15,573 nt of DNA from Bacillota bacterium (GTDB taxonomy: Bacteria > Bacillota > Clostridia > Clostridiales > Clostridiaceae): contig JAUZPI010000087.1 of the NCBI GenBank assembly GCA_030706015.1, positions 1 to 15,573 of the forward strand, read 5' to 3'. Made by a program: the position numbers and the translations under genes. Every line of letters starts with the position of its first letter. Position 1 is the first letter of the stretch. The notes beneath the pieces are model-generated. The model was not told the DNA's origin and ran no database searches. It saw only the letters and a list, made by a program, of their open reading frames with translations. Positions 11,713 through 15,573 of this stretch are shown piece by piece.

Positions 11713-12792
11713 TTATTTTATTTTATCTTGTTGAGGTGGTTGCTCTTTCCATTTATTTTCAACCATTAGAGTTTCAGCTTTTTTTGCTAATTTTGCAGTA
11801 TCAACTAACAAATCCATGTAATGTCTTTTTAAATCATTCCTCTGACTAGTAGCTAATGACGTAGCATAATCAGAAAGTCCAGCAGCCGATAAAATAGTTA
11901 TTTGATACATCATCAATTTATCGGAAAACGGAGGGTGCGAGGAGCTAAAAACTTGTGTTTCTGATGGCATAGGGGCAGAAAGGTCACTACCTGTTAAAAA
12001 TTGTGTATGTTCATTAATAATTTTATCAGATAAATCTGCTGATTTTTGCATGAATTCACGAACTTCTTTATCATCTGCTGTTTGTGCAAAACCTTTGGTT
12101 AACGCTTTGCCTATTACATTTGCTTCAATGTTTCCATATAAATGAGATATTTCAACTGCGTTTAAATATCTTTGGTTTCCAAACAAATTTATACCATTTA
12201 GATAATCTTTATCTTCAACGAAATCCGACTTCTTCGGCGGATCAATGAATGGGGGTCTTGTATATAACCCTTTATCTAACAAAACATCACTAACATCATC
12301 AAAAAGAGTAGTTGCATCTGATAAGCTATTCTTGAAATGTTCTCTAATATCTTTACGAGTAGACAATGTGTACATTAAACCACAGGATACTACCATTACT
12401 CTTGATAAATTCTTTATGTACTTTAAAAAAAAGGAATCTGAAAATAGTCTCGGAGCATTAACATCAACATCTTGACTACCAAACCCTATTGGAATTGGAA
12501 CATTCTCTGATTGTAATATCTGCTTAGTATTGTCCTTAAGATTTTCTACAATTTGAAAGGTCTTTTTAGAAACATTTATTACTTCAATATCTTCTGCTTT
12601 TGCAAGAAAATATTGCAAAACACAACTATTATGAGTGTGACTGATATATTCACTCCACAAGGAAGCCATTTCCGACGAAGTAAGTTTAACACTTTCAGGA
12701 GAACTCATTTTGAAAATCACTCCATTTTTAATGAATATTTTTAAGTTCCCACTTGAATAGGGATAATATTCATACTTATGATTGTTAATCAA
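11713..12792 (-). CDS. Tandem DUF3231 family protein
   Basis: The 359-residue protein carries two related DUF3231 modules. The first (about 35-180) begins VKLTSSEMASLWSEYISHTH with VLQYFLAKAEDIEV. The second (about 195-345) begins LNAVEISHLYGNIEANVIGK, with KSADLSDKIINEHTQFL following. The two-copy layout and length are usual for this Bacillaceae family, which is predicted to be helical and ferritin-like; its function is not known. It has no membrane segment and ends in a polar Pro/Gln/Lys tail. The start is uncertain. The TTG at 12792 is only two bases after AAGGAG, which is too tight. The ATG at 12708 (MSSPESVKLTSSE) has GGAG 11 bases upstream and gives a start right at the domain, so the 331-residue form is a real alternative. 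No clear promoter was seen; repeat copy 8 lies just upstream. Confidence 0.85.
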   Translation of the reverse strand: MINNHKYEYYPYSSGNLKIFIKNGVIFKMSSPESVKLTSSEMASLWSEYISHTHNSCVLQYFLAKAEDIEVINVSKKTFQIVENLKDNTKQILQSENVPIPIGFGSQDVDVNAPRLFSDSFFLKYIKNLSRVMVVSCGLMYTLSTRKDIREHFKNSLSDATTLFDDVSDVLLDKGLYTRPPFIDPPKKSDFVEDKDYLNGINLFGNQRYLNAVEISHLYGNIEANVIGKALTKGFAQTADDKEVREFMQKSADLSDKIINEHTQFLTGSDLSAPMPSETQVFSSSHPPFSDKLMMYQITILSAAGLSDYATSLATSQRNDLKRHYMDLLVDTAKLAKKAETLMVENKWKEQPPQQDKIK

Positions 12793-12824
12793 AACTCCTT
12801 AATAGCTATATCTCCTTAGTGTAC

Positions 12825-12902
12825 TAAACTGCCCAGTTACTTGAATAAGAAAAAATGCGACCTTCATTATATTATTGAAGTATCGCACCAGTTAGTTTAA
12901 GT
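12825..12902. repeat. Intergenic terminator-like repeat, copy 8
   Basis: AAACTGCCCAGTTACTTGAA, then TAAGAAAAAATGCGA, then a long hairpin (TGCGA...CTTCA paired with TGAAG...TCGCA, loop TTATATTAT), and right end GCACCAGTTAGTTTAAGT. This copy has the most intact hairpin, and on the minus strand it runs into TTTTTTCTTATTC. It is 117 bases after the aminotransferase stop (13020). The rest of 12903-13019 is AT-rich with nothing recognised. Confidence 0.65.
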
Positions 12903-13019
12903 ACATCTATTCATAATATCAATTAAAGCAATACTAAATAATTTTTTGAATTAATATCTAATTTATTGAAATTGATAATCTAATGCTTATTTACAAATTT
13001 GCAATGTGAATCTTTAATG

Positions 13020-14180
13020 TTAAAATTTTGTTAATAAAAAAGCTTGGTTTTGGTGGAGGCAAAAGCCTTTAATCACTTCACATACTTTATCTATTTCTTC
13101 TTCCCTTAGATATGGATGCATAGGCAACGAAAGTACTGTGTCACAGAGAGAATTAGTCGTTTCAAAGTCTGTGTCATCAACTTTTAAATATGTAAAAGCT
13201 CCCTGTTTATGCATGGCTTTCTCATAATAAACCGTACTAGGAATCCCTCTCTCCTTCAATTTCGCTTGTAACTGATCCCGCTGTTTTTTGTTAGTAAGTG
13301 TGATAGTGTATTGAGCAAAACTTGAATAGAACCCATCTGGTATGTAAGGTGTTTTGACTATTCCATTTAATCTTTCATTGTAAAGCCTATATACTCGGTT
13401 CACATCCTCCAATTCATGATCAATAAATGCTTTTAGTTTAACCTTTAAAATAGCAGCCTGAATTGTATCAAGTCTGGAATTAACGCCAATCCGTACATTA
13501 TCATATTTGTTCTCACTTTTGCCATGAACTTTTAAGGAATTAAGTAAGTCTGCTAATTCAGTTTCATTTGTGAAGATAGCTCCACCATCCCCATAACAAC
13601 CTAGAGGTTTGGCAGGAAAAAAAGAAGTGGTGGCTGCATTCCCAAAGCTACAAGCTCTTTTTCCATTAATGTGTCCACCAAATCCTTGAGCACTATCTTC
13701 CAAAACTAATAAATTATATTGTTTGGCAATTCTCTCAATCTCTTGATAATCAGCTGGAAGTCCAAATAAATCTACTGGAATAATAACCTTTGGAATTAAT
13801 TTTCCATCCGCAATTATTTTCACAATAGCCGATTCCAATTTTTTGGTATCAATGTTAAAAGTATCTTTATCAACATCTACAAAAACAGGGGTTGCTCCTC
13901 TAAATGACACAATTTCACCCGTAGAAAAAAACGTAAAGTTAGGAACAAAAACAGCATCGCCTTCTTTAATATCCCATGCCATCATCAATAATGTCATCGC
14001 TTCTGTTCCATTTGCACAGGAAATACAATATTTTACTCCAACATAGTCGGCTAATTGCTCCTCTAGTTCCTTTACTTCTTTGCCACCAATAAAATCGGCA
14101 CTTGAAATTACATCGGTAACAGCAGTATCAATCTCCTGTTTATATTTCTGATATTGGCTTTTTAAATCTCTAAATTCCAT
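13020..14180 (-). CDS. DegT/DnrJ/EryC1/StrS aminotransferase, WbpE/WlbE-like
   Basis: The 386-residue protein is a full-length PLP-dependent sugar aminotransferase of the DegT group. Landmarks are MEFRDLKSQY at the start, CISCANGTEA (52-61, phosphate-binding), VLEDSAQGFGG (D162 and Q165 contact PLP), SFFPAKPLGCYGDGG with the Schiff-base lysine K191, VGVNSRLDTIQAAIL and LSLPMHPYL. The match is especially close to WbpE/WlbE enzymes, which aminate a UDP-3-keto-GlcNAcA sugar using glutamate, so a role in an amino sugar for surface glycans is likely, but the true substrate cannot be read. It begins at ATG 14180 with AGGAGGG eight bases upstream. No other sugar-nucleotide gene is in the window, which is unusual, as these genes mostly sit in clusters. 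The C-terminus has an extra tail of about 15 residues. Confidence 0.9.
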   Translation of the reverse strand: MEFRDLKSQYQKYKQEIDTAVTDVISSADFIGGKEVKELEEQLADYVGVKYCISCANGTEAMTLLMMAWDIKEGDAVFVPNFTFFSTGEIVSFRGATPVFVDVDKDTFNIDTKKLESAIVKIIADGKLIPKVIIPVDLFGLPADYQEIERIAKQYNLLVLEDSAQGFGGHINGKRACSFGNAATTSFFPAKPLGCYGDGGAIFTNETELADLLNSLKVHGKSENKYDNVRIGVNSRLDTIQAAILKVKLKAFIDHELEDVNRVYRLYNERLNGIVKTPYIPDGFYSSFAQYTITLTNKKQRDQLQAKLKERGIPSTVYYEKAMHKQGAFTYLKVDDTDFETTNSLCDTVLSLPMHPYLREEEIDKVCEVIKGFCLHQNQAFLLTKF

Positions 14181-14541
14181 AGCAGAGCCCTCCTTGTTTT
14201 AAGTTAAATGTTTATCATTAACCTGCTGATTTATTGTATTAATCCTTTTTTTACCCCTTTATTATTTACAGGGTAATATTCGACAGTTTTTCTAAAACAC
14301 CTTCCAATAAATAGACGATAATAATTATTTATTATCCGTATCTTGAACTAATCTCCCCGTTTGTTAAATAACCGTACATTAACCATGAAGAGTTAGATTA
14401 TTACATTTTCACATTCCTTCCAATGCCCTTTGTAAGGCCCTTAATCTCCAAGAAAATTCCACATTTAAATTACCATTTGAAATTTAACATCAATTAATTC
14501 ATTCCCAACTTTAATTATGTAGGTAATTTTTTTAAAAATGA

Positions 14542-14593
14542 AAGGTGAAAAAATAATTACGTTGCTTAATTGCAATATCCACTTTTTCACCTT
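14542..14593. other. Large hairpin with a nested stem
   Basis: AAGGTGAAAAA (14542-14552) pairs perfectly with TTTTTCACCTT (14583-14593). The 30-base loop contains a small inner stem (GTTGC with GCAAT). The position, about 360 bases before the aminotransferase start and transcribed from neither known gene, makes a terminator of a lost gene or a small RNA possible. Confidence 0.35.
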
Positions 14594-14765
14594 AACCTCT
14601 TTCTTTCATTGTCTTCACAGTTGTCATCTCTCCCACATTTCAATCGATGTTCAGTTTATTTAAACTCATCCTTAATAATAAATTACGGTGTTCCACAAGC
14701 TGCATCAATGCCTTCACACTGACATTTTCGAATTCGATTGCGTTCGTCTTTTTTTATATGTAACA

Positions 14766-14854
14766 CTTCCTTTCTTTGTTTGAGAAGGAAGCAATGAATG
14801 CCGGGTGAAGGGTTCGGGTTCGCTTACATAGAAGCGAACTGGCCAGTCAGGCAT
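14766..14854. other. Structured element: tandem hairpins with an outer closing stem
   Basis: CTTCCTT (14766-14772) pairs with AAGGAAG (14785-14791). Next, ATGCC (14798-14802) pairs with GGCAT (14850-14854) and encloses a perfect 8-bp hairpin, GTTCGCTT (14818-14825) with AAGCGAAC (14832-14839). The segment is richer in G and C than its surroundings and is followed on the plus strand by GGACTATTTTTT (14863-14874). It fits no riboswitch class that I recognise. Confidence 0.35.
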
Positions 14855-15137
14855 AGGCAATAGGACTATTTTTTATTAATAACGGATTTTTCCAAAGGCC
14901 TTAAAATCACGATAAAGACATTCATGGTATTTAATTTTTTCTTCACTTTAGCTAAGTATTTTATAGGGGATTGATCTCTTTTTCGATAACATTCAGTTAT
15001 CTATTTTTGCCCGCAGTTCTTAATAAATCTGTTTAATACCACGTTACACTTACATTACTTAATCATATATATATAAGGATATTCAAATTTATTCGGAAAA
15101 TTGAGCGTGATAGTCCAATGTTGAGAGGGGTAAAAGT

Positions 15138-15573
15138 GTGTTAACAAAAAATACTTTCGATTTTATCGTGATTGGGGCCGGAACAGCAGGCGGAGTAATT
15201 GCAAAAAAATTATCGGATGACAAAAGTACATCTGTACTTGTCCTTGAACCAGGAACAAATATGGTTAAAGAGCTAAGCAGTCCTTCTGGTGCAGTATCAG
15301 GTATTTTAGCTTCTGATAATAGGCATTCCTTTAATATGTTTACAAATGCTGAGCCAGGTATTGGGGGTCAGCAGCTTAGAATATCAAGTGGCAGAACGAT
15401 TGGGGGAAGCTCTGAGCATAATGCCATGTATGCAGTACGGGGAAGCAGTGAGCTTTATGATGAGTGGGCAAACATAGTTGGATCTCAATGGAGTTATCAC
15501 AATGTCAGTTCTTTATTCATAAAAAATGAAACTTATACGGGAAAGACTCAGGAACCCGAAGAACGCGGAAGAA
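15138..15573 (+). CDS. GMC-family FAD oxidoreductase (3' end outside window)
   Basis: The frame starts at GTG 15138, seven bases after AGAGGGG, and stays open to the right edge, giving the first 145 residues. The dinucleotide-binding fold is clear: TFDFIVIGAGTAGGVIAKKL (GxGxxG, residues about 6-25) and the strand SVLVLEPG, whose Glu should bind the FAD ribose. The GMC signature block SSGRTIGGSSEHNAMYAVRG follows near 95-115, then the YDEWANIVGSQWSYHNV segment. The family oxidises alcohols or sugars with FAD; choline dehydrogenase and glucose oxidase are members. The substrate domain and the catalytic His lie beyond the window, so the substrate is open. No signal peptide is visible. The gene diverges from the aminotransferase gene across the long non-coding stretch. 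Confidence 0.88.
   Translation, partial: MLTKNTFDFIVIGAGTAGGVIAKKLSDDKSTSVLVLEPGTNMVKELSSPSGAVSGILASDNRHSFNMFTNAEPGIGGQQLRISSGRTIGGSSEHNAMYAVRGSSELYDEWANIVGSQWSYHNVSSLFIKNETYTGKTQEPEERGR

Larger units (their letters stand above)
14181..15137. other. 957-base stretch without a convincing gene
   Basis: Between the divergent aminotransferase and GMC genes the DNA is AT-rich and frames are short. It holds several hairpins (14542-14593 and 14766-14854 listed separately). It also has a weak CGAA/TTCG stem followed by seven Ts (about 14728-14755), a 10-bp palindrome TCGAATTCGA (14727-14736), and a short minus-strand frame (14753-14640) reading like protein (VSVKALMQLVEHRNLLLRMS) without a start site. 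A 21-codon plus-strand frame begins at 14798 with a well-spaced GAAGGAAG site. The promoters of both flanking genes must lie here, but I found only weak candidates, such as an AT-rich ATATATATAA block at 15066-15075. Confidence 0.5.

Noticed and set aside
4566..12902. CRISPR array as an explanation for the regularly recurring intergenic repeats
   Set aside because: Copies are hundreds to thousands of bases apart, degenerate, and separated by ordinary genes; no cas genes.
14798..14854. tRNA-like or T-box element
   Set aside because: The GGTTCGnnTTC-like stretch has no cloverleaf arms or CCA end, and no T-box GGTGGnACC sequence is present.

Overview
The window reads as an AT-rich chromosomal stretch of an endospore-forming member of the Bacillaceae (Bacillus or a close genus). 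The grounds are AGGAGG-type ribosome binding sites with frequent GTG and TTG starts, an ExsC-like exosporium gene behind what looks like a textbook sigma-K promoter, a YfiT-type bacillithiol transferase, a DUF3231 protein and many U-tailed hairpin terminators. No rRNA, tRNA, CRISPR array or intact mobile element was seen.

Layout. 1-1935: the 3' end of a lytic transglycosylase, a shared bidirectional terminator, then an NmrA-like NAD(P)-binding protein and a small membrane protein, both on the minus strand. 2142-4530 (plus strand): a two-gene membrane operon (an internally duplicated membrane protein plus a glycine-rich TM protein) with its own terminator, a 48-residue His/Gly/Tyr-rich peptide gene resembling spore coat proteins, a probable frameshifted small membrane protein, and the exsC-like gene. 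This looks like a spore-surface island.

4643-6662 is worn accessory DNA. It holds a DUF1259 protein, a small exported protein whose start seems to be ACG, and four abutting gene remnants (DUF2750 C-terminus, DUF7674-like N-terminus, middle of a P-loop kinase, C-terminal third of a tyrosine recombinase). 6716-9981: yfiT, a CTP-synthase-type amidotransferase-domain protein, an unrecognised protein with a second ribosome binding site inside its frame, and an alpha/beta hydrolase. 10509-14180 (minus strand): a soluble PAS chemoreceptor, a tandem DUF3231 protein and a DegT/WbpE-type sugar aminotransferase. 14181-15137 has no convincing gene but several hairpins. A GMC-family oxidoreductase starts at 15138 and runs off the right edge.

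The genes do not form one pathway. The most striking shared feature is a degenerate intergenic repeat of about 70-90 bp, in at least eight copies between 4566 and 12902, all in the same orientation. Most copies lie directly 3' of a minus-strand gene, placed so that an internal hairpin and A-run become a minus-strand intrinsic terminator. This dispersed terminator-like repeat is the best candidate here for something little described.
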